A DNA stretch of 8,885 bases. Source: Nitrospirota bacterium. Lineage in GTDB: Bacteria; Nitrospirota; CAKKRA01; 9FT-COMBO-42-15. Location of the stretch: NCBI GenBank assembly GCA_023248415.1, contig JAHFEP010000115.1, positions 1 through 8,885 of the forward strand. The letters are read 5' to 3'. Shown here in pieces: positions 1 through 6,865 of this stretch. The notes beneath the pieces are model-generated. The model saw only the letters and a program-made list of their open reading frames with translations, was not told where the DNA came from and did not search any database. How positions within the stretch are numbered: position 1 is the first letter of the stretch; every line of letters starts with the position of its first letter. Position numbers and translations under genes: made by a program.

Positions 1-950
1 TGACAGGCGATGCCTCGCTTAGGAAAAGACCGATGGCGCGTGTAGTTGAGCCTTTAAGACAGATGGGTGCAAATATTAGCGGAAGGCAGAATGGTACGAG
101 GGTTCCGATTGCAATAGCGGGTTCTAAGTTAAAAGGTATTGATTACAAATCTCCGATAGCAAGCGCTCAGGTAAAATCCTCTCTGCTTTTGGCAGGACTC
201 TATGCAGAAGGCGAGACGAGTATTACTGAGCCTATAAAATCCCGCGACCATACAGAGAGGATGCTAAGATATTTTGGCGCAGAGATAGATGAGAGGGACT
301 TAACAGTTGGCATAAAGGGTGGCCAGAGGCTAAAGGGTATGGAGCTGAAGATTCCGTCTGACATATCCTCTGCAGCCTTTTTTATTGTAGCTGCATCTAT
401 AGTAGAAGGTTCTGATGTGGTTATCAAGAATGTAGGCATTAACCCTTCAAGGACAGGCATCTTAGATGTATTAAAGAACATGGGCGCTGATATAGAGCTG
501 TTTAATAAAAGGGAGTTTGGTTTAGAGCCTGTTGCAGATGTAGGGGTGAGATATTCACCGTTAAAAGGGACAACTATTTCAGGGGGGCTTGTTCCCCGCA
601 CAATAGATGAGTTTCCCATCCTGTGCATTGCAGGCGCATTGGCAGAAGGCGAGACAATAATCCGTGATGCAAAAGAGCTCCGCGTTAAAGAGTCTGACAG
701 GATTGCAGCAATGGCAGAGGGGTTAAGAAGAATGGGCTCTGAGATAGAGGAGTTTGAAGACGGTTTAAGAATTATCGGTAGGGAAAGGCTGAATGGCGCA
801 AGGTGCAGAAGCTATAGCGACCACAGGGTTGCAATGGCATTTATTATTGCAGGGCTTAGGGCAGACGGAGAGACAATAATAGAGGACGCAGAGTGGATAA
901 GCACATCCTTTCCTGGTTTTATGGAGAAATTGAATGCATTGAGAGGTTGA
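1..950 (+). CDS. aroA: 3-phosphoshikimate 1-carboxyvinyltransferase (EPSP synthase), class II-like, 5'-truncated by the window edge
   Basis: EPSP synthase transfers enolpyruvate from PEP to shikimate-3-phosphate, the sixth step of the shikimate pathway, in the cytoplasm. The frame is open from the window edge (first full codon at 3); the ATG at 33 is internal, because the conserved TGDASLRKRPM block runs through it. About 315 residues are visible of a usual 420-440, so the N-terminal part lies outside. Numbering from the first full codon: ASAQVKS at 53-59 (shikimate-phosphate binding), TIDEFP at 200-205 with the catalytic Asp, ELRVKESDR around 225-233, SDHRVAMAF at 272-280, and a closing STSFPGF. 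The ASAQVKS, SLRKRPM and TSFPxF forms resemble class II (CP4/Gram-positive-like) enzymes more than the E. coli type. The segment that would show the glyphosate-site residue is missing. The gene ends in TGA, with a repeat-filled spacer before cmk. Confidence 0.97.
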   Translation, partial: TGDASLRKRPMARVVEPLRQMGANISGRQNGTRVPIAIAGSKLKGIDYKSPIASAQVKSSLLLAGLYAEGETSITEPIKSRDHTERMLRYFGAEIDERDLTVGIKGGQRLKGMELKIPSDISSAAFFIVAASIVEGSDVVIKNVGINPSRTGILDVLKNMGADIELFNKREFGLEPVADVGVRYSPLKGTTISGGLVPRTIDEFPILCIAGALAEGETIIRDAKELRVKESDRIAAMAEGLRRMGSEIEEFEDGLRIIGRERLNGARCRSYSDHRVAMAFIIAGLRADGETIIEDAEWISTSFPGFMEKLNALRG

Positions 951-961
951 TAAAAGAGAAC

Positions 962-1025
962 AATGTAGGGGCAACCCTATGTGGTTGCCCTCATATGGGC
1001 GGCCACACAGGGCCGCCCCTACATT
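962..1025. repeat. Double-hairpin palindromic element (REP/MITE-like)
   Basis: A perfect 11-bp outer inverted repeat, AATGTAGGGGC (962-972) and GCCCCTACATT (1015-1025), encloses two perfect 8-bp hairpins. The first is GGGCAACC (969-976) with GGTTGCCC (983-990) and a 6-nt loop. The second is GGGCGGCC (997-1004) with GGCCGCCC (1011-1018) and a 6-nt loop. They are separated by TCATAT. The architecture and lack of coding capacity suggest a dispersed, non-autonomous palindromic repeat; similar GTAGGGGC...GCCCCTAC elements are common in bacterial intergenic regions. No T-run follows, so it is not a classic intrinsic terminator. Genomic copy number cannot be seen from one window. Confidence 0.8.
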
Positions 1026-1041
1026 AAAAGGAAAATCATGG

Positions 1042-1066
1042 ATTCCCGCTAAAAGCATGCGGGAAT
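1042..1066. repeat. Short palindromic repeat, ATTCCCGC/GCGGGAAT hairpin (REP-like)
   Basis: A perfect 8-bp inverted repeat, ATTCCCGC (1042-1049) and GCGGGAAT (1059-1066), encloses a 9-nt loop (TAAAAGCAT). On the opposite strand, with its flanks, it reads TCATTCCCGCATGC, the form of a common dispersed repeat family whose arms resemble the Neisseria-type ATTCCC...GGGAAT repeats. It lies 16 bases after the double-hairpin element and differs from it in sequence, so two repeat types share one spacer. No poly-T follows, so a terminator role is not supported. Confidence 0.7.
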
Positions 1067-1095
1067 GACATTACAAAGATTTTGTATGTGTATAA

Positions 1096-1806
1096 ATGAG
1101 AGATAGATTTATTATAGCAATAGACGGTCCGTCAGGCGCTGGCAAGAGTACTGCTGCAAGGCTCCTTGCAAAGAGGCTTGGATATGTATATGTAGATACA
1201 GGCGCCCTGTATCGCGCTGTTGCATGGAAGGTGAAAGAGAAAAATATTGATATAAATAATGAAGTGATGCTGAATAATATGTGTGATGCAACGGATATTA
1301 AGATCAGATTAATAGATGGAGAGCAAAAGGTTTATGTGGATGGTACAGATGTCAGCAGTTTTATCAGGACACCGGAGATAGGCATGATGTCTTCCAGCGT
1401 TTCCTCTGTTTCCTGTGTCAGAAAGAGGCTTTTAGAATTGCAGAGGCAGTTTGGAAAAGACGGCGGCGCTGTAATTGAAGGCAGGGATATAAGTACAGTT
1501 GTGTTTCCTGATGCAGATTTCAAATTCTTTCTTAATGCGTCTATTGAAGAAAGGGGGCGCAGAAGATATAATGAACTCAAGGAAAAGGGCATGGATGTGG
1601 CCTTAGAAGATACAATAGTGGATATAAAAAAAAGGGATTATAATGATTCCCAAAGGAATATTGCACCTCTCTGCGTTGCAGAGGATGCTGTTGTAATAGA
1701 TTCTACAGGGCTTGATGCAGAGGGTGTGGTAGAAAAGATGCTGAAAGAAATTAAAAAAAGGCAGAGGATTTTTAAAGCAGGATGTTCTATGATGTCTTTC
1801 ATCTGA
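1096..1806 (+). CDS. cmk: Cytidylate (CMP/dCMP) kinase
   Basis: The enzyme phosphorylates CMP and dCMP with ATP in the cytoplasm, recycling pyrimidine nucleotides for nucleic acid and CDP-lipid synthesis. It is 236 residues, slightly longer than the usual 215-230. Seen motifs are the P-loop GPSGAGKS (11-18), DTGALYRA (34-41), the GRDISTVVFPDA block (129-140) and RDYNDSQRNIAPL (180-192), which carries the LID arginines. An in-frame TAA (1093-1095) touches the ATG, so the start is fixed, yet there is no convincing Shine-Dalgarno sequence upstream; the preceding spacer is filled with palindromic repeats. The last 25 bases overlap plsC in another frame. The C-terminal tail (about 221-236) looks like non-conserved read-through into the plsC start region. 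Confidence 0.96.
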   Translation: MRDRFIIAIDGPSGAGKSTAARLLAKRLGYVYVDTGALYRAVAWKVKEKNIDINNEVMLNNMCDATDIKIRLIDGEQKVYVDGTDVSSFIRTPEIGMMSSSVSSVSCVRKRLLELQRQFGKDGGAVIEGRDISTVVFPDADFKFFLNASIEERGRRRYNELKEKGMDVALEDTIVDIKKRDYNDSQRNIAPLCVAEDAVVIDSTGLDAEGVVEKMLKEIKKRQRIFKAGCSMMSFI

Positions 1807-2396
1807 TAATTTTTGTAATTGCAAAGCTCTTTTTCAGGATAAAGGTTATAGGCCATAGCAATATACCGAATAAGGACGGGGTAATAATTGCAGCGAATCA
1901 TGTGAGCTATCTTGACCCGCCTTTTATAGGGTGTGTAATATGCAGAAGGGCAAATTTCATGGCACGTGATGACCTTTTTCGTAATCCTGTCTTTGCATGG
2001 ATTTTAAGAAATTGTAAGTCGTTTCCGGTTAAAAGAGGCACAGGAGACAGCGGTGCAATAAAGGAGGCAGTAAGGAGATTAAAAAAAGGCGAACCGGTTC
2101 TCCTCTTTCCAGAGGGTACAAGAAGCAAGGACGGAAATCTTCGCGAGGGCAGACCCGGTGTTGGAATGATTGTTGCACTTTCTGGTGCGAAGGTTGTACC
2201 GGCCTTTATAAAAGGCCCTGAAGAAGTGCTTCCAAAGGATTCAAAAAAAATACGATTTAAAAAGGTGACAGTTGCTTTTGGAAAGCCGATAGACTTTAAG
2301 GAGATGATAGAGAAAAACAGGGGTGATAAAAAAATGTTTGATAATATCACCCATGAAATAATGAAAGGGATTGCAGAGCTGAAGGAGGCATTGTAG
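1782..2396 (+). CDS. plsC: 1-acyl-sn-glycerol-3-phosphate acyltransferase family protein (PlsC/LPLAT)
   Basis: This belongs to the PlsC/LPLAT family, which transfers an acyl chain to lysophosphatidic acid to make phosphatidic acid at the inner face of the cytoplasmic membrane. It has 204 residues, within the short bacterial range. The catalytic H(X)4D motif is NHVSYLD, with His40 and Asp45. The substrate-binding block is FPVKRG (81-86), and FPEGTRS (109-115) is the phosphate-binding PEGT motif. A hydrophobic N-terminal stretch (about 6-18) should sit at the membrane. The start overlaps cmk by 25 bases, with a modest AGAGGA 13 nt upstream, so translation is probably coupled to cmk. The order cmk-plsC-ispH-rpsA is also common in clostridia. 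Acceptor specificity cannot be read from sequence. Confidence 0.92.
   Translation: MFYDVFHLIIFVIAKLFFRIKVIGHSNIPNKDGVIIAANHVSYLDPPFIGCVICRRANFMARDDLFRNPVFAWILRNCKSFPVKRGTGDSGAIKEAVRRLKKGEPVLLFPEGTRSKDGNLREGRPGVGMIVALSGAKVVPAFIKGPEEVLPKDSKKIRFKKVTVAFGKPIDFKEMIEKNRGDKKMFDNITHEIMKGIAELKEAL
2382..2388 (+). promoter_or_regulatory. Shine-Dalgarno sequence for ispH, inside the end of plsC
   Basis: AAGGAGG lies in the last plsC codons, 15 nt before the ispH ATG at 2404. The spacing is longer than optimal, but no in-frame alternative start lies closer, and the MEIVIAKNAGFCFG terminus fits the IspH family. Confidence 0.6.
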
Positions 2397-2403
2397 TGGC
2401 GAC

Positions 2404-3273
2404 ATGGAAATCGTAATTGCAAAAAATGCAGGTTTTTGTTTTGGCGTAAAGAGGGCGATTAAGCTTGCCTTTGATACAGCTAAAGATTATGGGAAAGATG
2501 TTTATACATTGGGTCCTATAATACATAACCCTCAGGTTGTAAAAAAGCTTGCAGAAGAGGGGGTTAATGCAGTAGAATCATCTAATGATGTTTCAAATGG
2601 TGTGGTTATACTGCGATCCCATGGTGTTACGCCCAAGGTTATTGAAGATATAAATAGAAATGGAAACAGAATCATTGATGCAACCTGTCCATTTGTGAAA
2701 AAGGCCCAGAGATATGCTACTCAGTTAAAGAATGAAGGTTATCAGATAATTATTGTTGGCGATAAAAAACATCCTGAGGTTAAGAGTATCATCGGTTATG
2801 CAGGGGAAGGCGTTATTGTTACAGAAACAGGCGAAGGGATTGCTGAACTCCTGAAACATAAAAAGGCGGGTATTATCAGCCAGACAACCCAGTCAAGGGC
2901 CAATCTTTTAAAGGTAATAGACGAGTCTTTAAAGAATGCAGATGAGGTGAAAATATTGAATACAATATGTGATGCTACGAGCGTCAGGCAGGAAGAGGCA
3001 CAGGAGATAGCGAGAGAGGTTGATTTAATGCTTGTTGTCGGCGGCAGAAACAGCGCTAATACAACAAGGCTTGCCGCAATATGCAAAGAGGAGCTTGACA
3101 GGGTGCACCATATTGAAGTAGCCGATGAGATTAATGAAGAGTGGTTTAAAGGTGTAAACAGGGTAGGTATTACTGCAGGTGCGTCAACGCCTGAGTGGAT
3201 AATTGAAGATATTGTTCATAGATTAGGAATAATTAATGAGAAGATGGAACATAATACTGTTAGGAGGTGCTGA
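2404..3273 (+). CDS. ispH: 4-hydroxy-3-methylbut-2-enyl diphosphate reductase (IspH/LytB)
   Basis: IspH is the iron-sulfur enzyme that reduces HMBPP to IPP and DMAPP in the last step of the cytoplasmic MEP pathway, so this organism makes isoprenoids by the non-mevalonate route. The 289-residue length is normal. The three cluster-ligating cysteines are present: Cys12 (GFCFGV), Cys95 (ATCPFV) and Cys189 (TICDAT). Active-site residues are seen too: His41 (GPIIHN), His73 (RSHGV), His123/Glu125 (KHPEV), a TTQS motif and the SAN triad in GGRNSANT. The enzyme is oxygen-sensitive. It starts 7 nt after plsC, and its last codons carry the rpsA ribosome binding site. In several Firmicutes IspH and S1 are fused into one protein; here they are separate and adjacent. 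Confidence 0.98.
   Translation: MEIVIAKNAGFCFGVKRAIKLAFDTAKDYGKDVYTLGPIIHNPQVVKKLAEEGVNAVESSNDVSNGVVILRSHGVTPKVIEDINRNGNRIIDATCPFVKKAQRYATQLKNEGYQIIIVGDKKHPEVKSIIGYAGEGVIVTETGEGIAELLKHKKAGIISQTTQSRANLLKVIDESLKNADEVKILNTICDATSVRQEEAQEIAREVDLMLVVGGRNSANTTRLAAICKEELDRVHHIEVADEINEEWFKGVNRVGITAGASTPEWIIEDIVHRLGIINEKMEHNTVRRC
3262..3267 (+). promoter_or_regulatory. Shine-Dalgarno sequence that fixes the rpsA start
   Basis: AGGAGG (extended TAGGAGGT, 3261-3268) lies inside the ispH 3' end, 11 nt before the ATG at 3279. A GTG at 3267 is in frame with rpsA but overlaps this site, so it cannot use it; the start is ATG 3279, or less likely ATG 3282. Confidence 0.75.
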
Positions 3274-3278
3274 TCGTA

Positions 3279-5063
3279 ATGATGGATAAAGAAGAGGGCA
3301 ACAGGCATATACCAAAGAAGGGGTATATCAAGTTCAAGGATGAATTTGAAGAGGTTGATGAAACAGGTGCGGCTAATATGCAGGGTAACGAGCTGGGCCA
3401 GCTTTATGATGAGTCCTTTACCAAGATAGAAGAGGGCACTATTGTAAAGGGAAGGGTAATGGCTGTGCATCAGGATGGTGTAATGGTTGATATTGGTTTT
3501 AAGTCAGAGGGCATAATTCCCATTCAGGAATTTACAGGGGATGATCTCTCTAAAATAAAGGTTGGTGATGAGATTAATGTATATTTGGAAGAGCACGAAG
3601 ACAGCGAGGGCAACCTTATACTTTCAAAGGAAAAGGCAGATAAGGTAAAGGTATGGGATGATGTTGAAAAGGCGTATAGGAATAATGAAATAGTCAAGGG
3701 TAAGATAATATCAAGGATAAAGGGCGGAATGACTGTTGATATAGGAGTAAAGGCATTTCTGCCTGGTTCGCAGATAGACCTTCGGCCTGTAAGGGACATG
3801 GATAGATTAATAGGGCAGACATTCCCAATGCGGATTATTAAGATGAACAGCAAGAGGGGAAACATAGTTTTATCAAGAAGGGCAGTTCTGGAAGAGAGCA
3901 GAGACACAACCCGCAAGAGGCTTGTTGAAACACTTGAGGAAGGCAGGGTTGTTGAGGGTATTGTCAAAAATATTACCGAATATGGCGCATTTATTGATTT
4001 AGGCGGAATAGACGGGCTGCTTCATATTACTGATATGTCATGGGGAAGGGTAAATCATCCTTCTGAGCTTTTTTCTGTTGGCAGCAAGATTAAGGTAATA
4101 GTGCTAAAATACGATAAGGGAACACAAAGGGTTTCGCTTGGCTTAAAACAGTTGTCCGAGGATCCATGGAAAGAGGCTGATAAGAAGTATACTCCAGGCG
4201 CAAAAGTTAAGGGCAAGGTGGTAAGCCTGACAGATTACGGCGCCTTTATTGAGCTTGAACATGGTGTTGAGGGATTAATCCATGTTTCAGAAATGTCCTG
4301 GACGCATGATGTTAAGCACCCTTCAAAGGTTGTTTCAATGGGAGACATGGTTGAGGCTGTTGTTTTGTCAATAGATAAGGAGAATAGAAGGATATCCCTC
4401 GGCATGAAGCAGATTATTCCAAATCCATGGGAAATAGTGAAGAGTAAATATCCTGTTGGCACAAAGATAGAGGGCAAGATAAAAAATCTTACTGAGTTCG
4501 GCGCCTTTATAGGACTTGAGGAGGGTATTGACGGCCTGATTCATGTTTCTGATATTTCATGGACAAAGCATATAAAACATCCGTCTGAAGTGCTGAAAAA
4601 AAGCCAAAAGGTAGAGACCGTTGTATTAAAGATTGACAGTGAGAAGGAGCGTATTTCGCTTGGCATAAAACAGCTCACACCTGATCCATGGGAAATGGAG
4701 ATACCGGAAAAATACAAGGTTGGAACTGTAGTAAAAGGCAAGGTTGTTAAGGTTACAGACTTCGGAGCCTTTGTTGAATTAGAGGACGGGGTTGATGCCC
4801 TTATCCATTCTTCGGAGACAGGTATTGAACCGCCTGCTAAAGTTGAGGCTGAGTTTTCTGTTGGCTCTGAGATAACAGCAAAGGTTATAAAGATTGATAA
4901 GAATGAAAGAAAGATCGGCCTGAGCATTAAGATGTATAAAAAGGAGATTGAAAAGGCAGATGTTGATGACTATTTGAAATCGCAGGGAGATATTGACCAG
5001 AGTCTTGGCGCTGTAGCAAAGAAGGTCTTCAATAAAAAGGAAGAGGGCCAACAGGAGGATTAA
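3279..5063 (+). CDS. rpsA: 30S ribosomal protein S1, six S1 domains
   Basis: S1 binds mRNA on the small ribosomal subunit and helps load and unfold transcripts. From ATG 3279 the protein has 594 residues. Six S1/OB repeats can be read at about 51-118, 136-203, 221-292, 306-379, 391-466 and 480-552. Domains 3-6 share the GAFI/GAFV core and (I/L)H(V/I)(S/T)(D/E)(M/I)SW motifs, and domains 3-5 end in SLGxKQ(L/I)xxxPW; the first two are more divergent, as in E. coli S1. Compared with E. coli (557 residues) there is an extra charged N-terminal extension of about 35 residues before the LxQLxxESF helix. The C-terminal 40 residues are charged and low in structure. It sits 5 nt after ispH and 3 nt before sppA, so it is probably one transcription unit with both. 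Confidence 0.97.
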   Translation: MMDKEEGNRHIPKKGYIKFKDEFEEVDETGAANMQGNELGQLYDESFTKIEEGTIVKGRVMAVHQDGVMVDIGFKSEGIIPIQEFTGDDLSKIKVGDEINVYLEEHEDSEGNLILSKEKADKVKVWDDVEKAYRNNEIVKGKIISRIKGGMTVDIGVKAFLPGSQIDLRPVRDMDRLIGQTFPMRIIKMNSKRGNIVLSRRAVLEESRDTTRKRLVETLEEGRVVEGIVKNITEYGAFIDLGGIDGLLHITDMSWGRVNHPSELFSVGSKIKVIVLKYDKGTQRVSLGLKQLSEDPWKEADKKYTPGAKVKGKVVSLTDYGAFIELEHGVEGLIHVSEMSWTHDVKHPSKVVSMGDMVEAVVLSIDKENRRISLGMKQIIPNPWEIVKSKYPVGTKIEGKIKNLTEFGAFIGLEEGIDGLIHVSDISWTKHIKHPSEVLKKSQKVETVVLKIDSEKERISLGIKQLTPDPWEMEIPEKYKVGTVVKGKVVKVTDFGAFVELEDGVDALIHSSETGIEPPAKVEAEFSVGSEITAKVIKIDKNERKIGLSIKMYKKEIEKADVDDYLKSQGDIDQSLGAVAKKVFNKKEEGQQED

Positions 5064-5066
5064 GAA

Positions 5067-5951
5067 ATGAAAAGAAAGCCTTTGATTATTGGAATTATTA
5101 TATTTGCATCCCTTGTTGTAGTTGTGTTTCTAATATCCTTTGGGACTACTATGCTCATGGGCGGCAAGATGGGCATTGGCGGCGAGAAGATTGCAATAAT
5201 AAATATAAAGGGCGTTATTGTTGATTCAAAAAGCGCTGTCAGGGAAATCAGAAAATATGCAGATAATCCCTCTGTAAAGGCTGTAATTGTCAGGATAGAC
5301 AGCCCTGGCGGCGGTGTTGTTGCGTCGCAGGAGATATATGAGGAGCTTAGATGGCTGAAGGAGAAGAAGCAGAAGAAGATTGTGGCCTCAATGGGGACTG
5401 TTGCTGCATCAGGAGGCTATTATGTTGCCTGTGCATCTGACTGGATTGTTGCAAACCCCGGCACATTAACAGGCAGCATCGGAGTCATAATGGAATTTGC
5501 AAACTTAGAGGGACTCTTTAAAAAGATAGGTGTTGAAGGCGTAGTAATAAAAAGCGGTAAGCATAAGGATATTGGCTCACCCTTCAGGAGCCTTACAAAG
5601 GATGAGAAAGATATTCTTCAGGCCATAATTGATGATGTATATGCGCAGTTTATCAGCGCTGTGGCAGAGGGAAGAAAGATGAAGCCTGAGGCAGTCAAGG
5701 AGCTTGCTGACGGAAGGATATTTACAGGCAGGCAGGCAAAGGAATTGAAATTAGTTGACGAACTTGGGACAATGCAGGATGCAATTAATATAACAGCGAA
5801 ACTCGCTGGGATAAAAGGCGAGCCCGGTATAATTGAAAAGAGGATGGATTTTTCTATATTGGATTTATTAAAAGAGGAATTCTGGGGTGATATAGGAGAG
5901 AGATTAAGGAAGGGGAATTATGTAAATCTGCAATACCGTTATATGCTTTAA
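5067..5951 (+). CDS. sppA: Signal peptide peptidase SppA, short 36K type
   Basis: SppA is a membrane-bound Ser/Lys serine protease (peptidase family S49) that degrades cleaved signal peptides on the outer side of the cytoplasmic membrane. The protein has 294 residues with a single N-terminal transmembrane segment (about 6-26) and one protease domain, matching the short Bacillus-type enzyme rather than the duplicated E. coli form. IDSPGGG (77-83) is the conserved turn. Ser115 in AASGGYY is the expected nucleophile and Lys167 in KHKDIGSP the expected base; their 52-residue spacing equals that of the B. subtilis pair Ser147/Lys199. The start has AGGAGG (5053-5058) 8 nt upstream, overlapping the end of rpsA. 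The rpsA-sppA-IHF order is known from Geobacter-like bacteria. Confidence 0.96.
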   Translation: MKRKPLIIGIIIFASLVVVVFLISFGTTMLMGGKMGIGGEKIAIINIKGVIVDSKSAVREIRKYADNPSVKAVIVRIDSPGGGVVASQEIYEELRWLKEKKQKKIVASMGTVAASGGYYVACASDWIVANPGTLTGSIGVIMEFANLEGLFKKIGVEGVVIKSGKHKDIGSPFRSLTKDEKDILQAIIDDVYAQFISAVAEGRKMKPEAVKELADGRIFTGRQAKELKLVDELGTMQDAINITAKLAGIKGEPGIIEKRMDFSILDLLKEEFWGDIGERLRKGNYVNLQYRYML

Positions 5952-6046
5952 CGGCTTTGTAAAAAGTCCATCGTTTGAGATTTGAAATTTAGTGATGGGA
6001 GGATAAATAAATTATTAACCTTTTTAGCCTGAGGAGGTAAGTATAC
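5952..6046 (+). other. sppA-IHF spacer with possible weak promoter
   Basis: This 95-base spacer has no open reading frame of note. It is AT-rich and contains CCATC/GATGG arms about 25 bases apart (weak). TTGAAA (5982-5987) with TAAATA (6004-6009, 16-bp spacer) is at best a weak promoter candidate. GGGAGG near 5996-6002 looks like a ribosome binding site but no start codon follows it. The real site, GAGGAGGT (6031-6038), lies 8-9 nt before the IHF-type gene. Confidence 0.35.
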
Positions 6047-6331
6047 ATGACAAAGGCAGAGTTAATAGAGAGGGTCTCTGAGAAGATACAGGGGTTAACA
6101 AAGAGGCAGACAGAGGTTATAGTCAACAGCGTATTTAACAGCATCAAGGAATCGCTTGCAAAGGGCAACAAGATAGAGATAAGGGGATTTGGGAGTTTCA
6201 GGATAAGGCAGAGACGGCAAAGAGACGGCAGAAATCCTAAAACAGGTATTTCTGTCAGCGTGCCTGCAAAGAGGGTTCCTTTCTTTAAGGCAGGCAAGGA
6301 GCTAAAGGAGATGGTAGACAAAAAGGTGTGA
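6047..6331 (+). CDS. HU/IHF-family DNA-bending protein, IHF-beta-like
   Basis: This small nucleoid protein binds and sharply bends DNA as a dimer, helping chromosome packing, recombination and sigma54 promoter activation. It has 94 residues, the standard length. It begins MTKAELIERV, as IHF-beta does, and carries the IEIRGFGSF core (43-51) and GRNPKTG (61-67). Pro64, at the tip of the beta arm, is the residue that intercalates into DNA, at the same number as in E. coli IHF-beta. A strong GAGGAGGT lies upstream. Its place after rpsA and sppA matches the E. coli rpsA-ihfB and Geobacter-type arrangements, which favours IHF-beta (ihfB/himD) over HU. The call between them rests on similarity and context, so no symbol is given. 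Confidence 0.93.
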   Translation: MTKAELIERVSEKIQGLTKRQTEVIVNSVFNSIKESLAKGNKIEIRGFGSFRIRQRRQRDGRNPKTGISVSVPAKRVPFFKAGKELKEMVDKKV

Positions 6332-6369
6332 ACTTCCCTATGTTAATATATATGCTTAATGTTTTTGAC

Positions 6370-6399
6370 TTGACAGAAACGCTTTATTGATTATATGAT
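6370..6399 (+). promoter_or_regulatory. Sigma70-type promoter for the small exported protein gene
   Basis: A perfect -35 TTGACA (6370-6375) is followed after 18 bp by TATGAT (6394-6399), five of six bases matching the -10 consensus. The surroundings are AT-rich. Transcription should start about 7 nt after the -10 box, near 6405-6408, which coincides with the ATG at 6407. No clear terminator separates it from the IHF-type gene, so some read-through from upstream is possible. Confidence 0.6.
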
Positions 6400-6406
6400 A
6401 TTAAGT

Positions 6407-6841
6407 ATGGCAACAAAGGGTGAGAAGTTTATAATCTCTCTTATCCTCTCAGTAGTTTTGATCTTGAATATCTCAGTCCCGGTTGTCTATGCTGTTGAGA
6501 GAACAGAGGAGAAAATAGAATCATTGCCGCAGTGTAACTTTTCCTGCAATCTTAAACCTTCTATGGCCAAAGATAGCGGGAAAGTTCTATGCCCCCATCA
6601 TTTAAAAGAAAGCAGGAAAAAGAAACTTGCAAACCATTTTCAATGCAAGATAGGCCCTGCAAACTGTCAGGATAAAGCCTCATTGCCTAATACCGCATCA
6701 GCGGTTGATCCATATCTTCTAAGCAAATATCCCATGAATGAGGATAATGCTGTTTCATTTCTTGCTTTAAGCTATCCAACAATTTCTTCGCAAACAATTA
6801 TTTCATTCCTTGAAAGGCCGCCAAACAAACACAATTCTTAA
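6407..6841 (+). CDS. Small exported Cys-containing protein, unknown family
   Basis: I do not recognise this family. From ATG 6407 it has 144 residues. An in-frame ATG at 6395 overlaps the -10 box and so is unlikely to be used. Residues 8-29 form a hydrophobic signal peptide with a likely cleavage after VVYA (29). The mature part has five cysteines, Cys43 and Cys47 (CNFSC), Cys62 in CPHH (62-65), Cys80 and Cys87. This Cys/His cluster in the first half could bind a metal or form disulfides. The C-terminal 50 residues are ordinary and Ser/Pro-containing. There is no Shine-Dalgarno sequence; the promoter position suggests a leaderless message. It lies upstream of a NosL gene, so a metal-related envelope role is plausible, but that is inference. 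Confidence 0.7.
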   Translation: MATKGEKFIISLILSVVLILNISVPVVYAVERTEEKIESLPQCNFSCNLKPSMAKDSGKVLCPHHLKESRKKKLANHFQCKIGPANCQDKASLPNTASAVDPYLLSKYPMNEDNAVSFLALSYPTISSQTIISFLERPPNKHNS

Positions 6842-6865
6842 GCAGTTTAGATTATAAATATATGC

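Noticed and set aside
200..628. Minus-strand open frames opposite aroA, and similar ones opposite plsC, rpsA and the ABC permease
   Set aside because: Their translations show no recognisable domains, they lack ribosome binding sites, and each lies over a strongly conserved + strand gene.
33..950. ATG 33 as the true start of aroA
   Set aside because: The frame is open to the window edge, and the conserved EPSP synthase block TGDASLRKRPM spans this ATG, so the gene is truncated by the window and does not start here.
962..1066. The aroA-cmk hairpins as intrinsic terminators
   Set aside because: The stems are GC-rich but none is followed by a T-run on the + strand, and the genes beyond belong to the same functional neighbourhood.
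3261..3275. Programmed frameshift making an IspH-S1 fusion
   Set aside because: The shared open region is only about 10 bases and has no slippery heptamer or evident stimulatory structure; a normal ribosome binding site and start explain rpsA.
3267..3278. GTG 3267 as the rpsA start, overlapping ispH
   Set aside because: The GTG overlaps the AGGAGG that must serve as ribosome binding site, and nothing upstream could serve instead.
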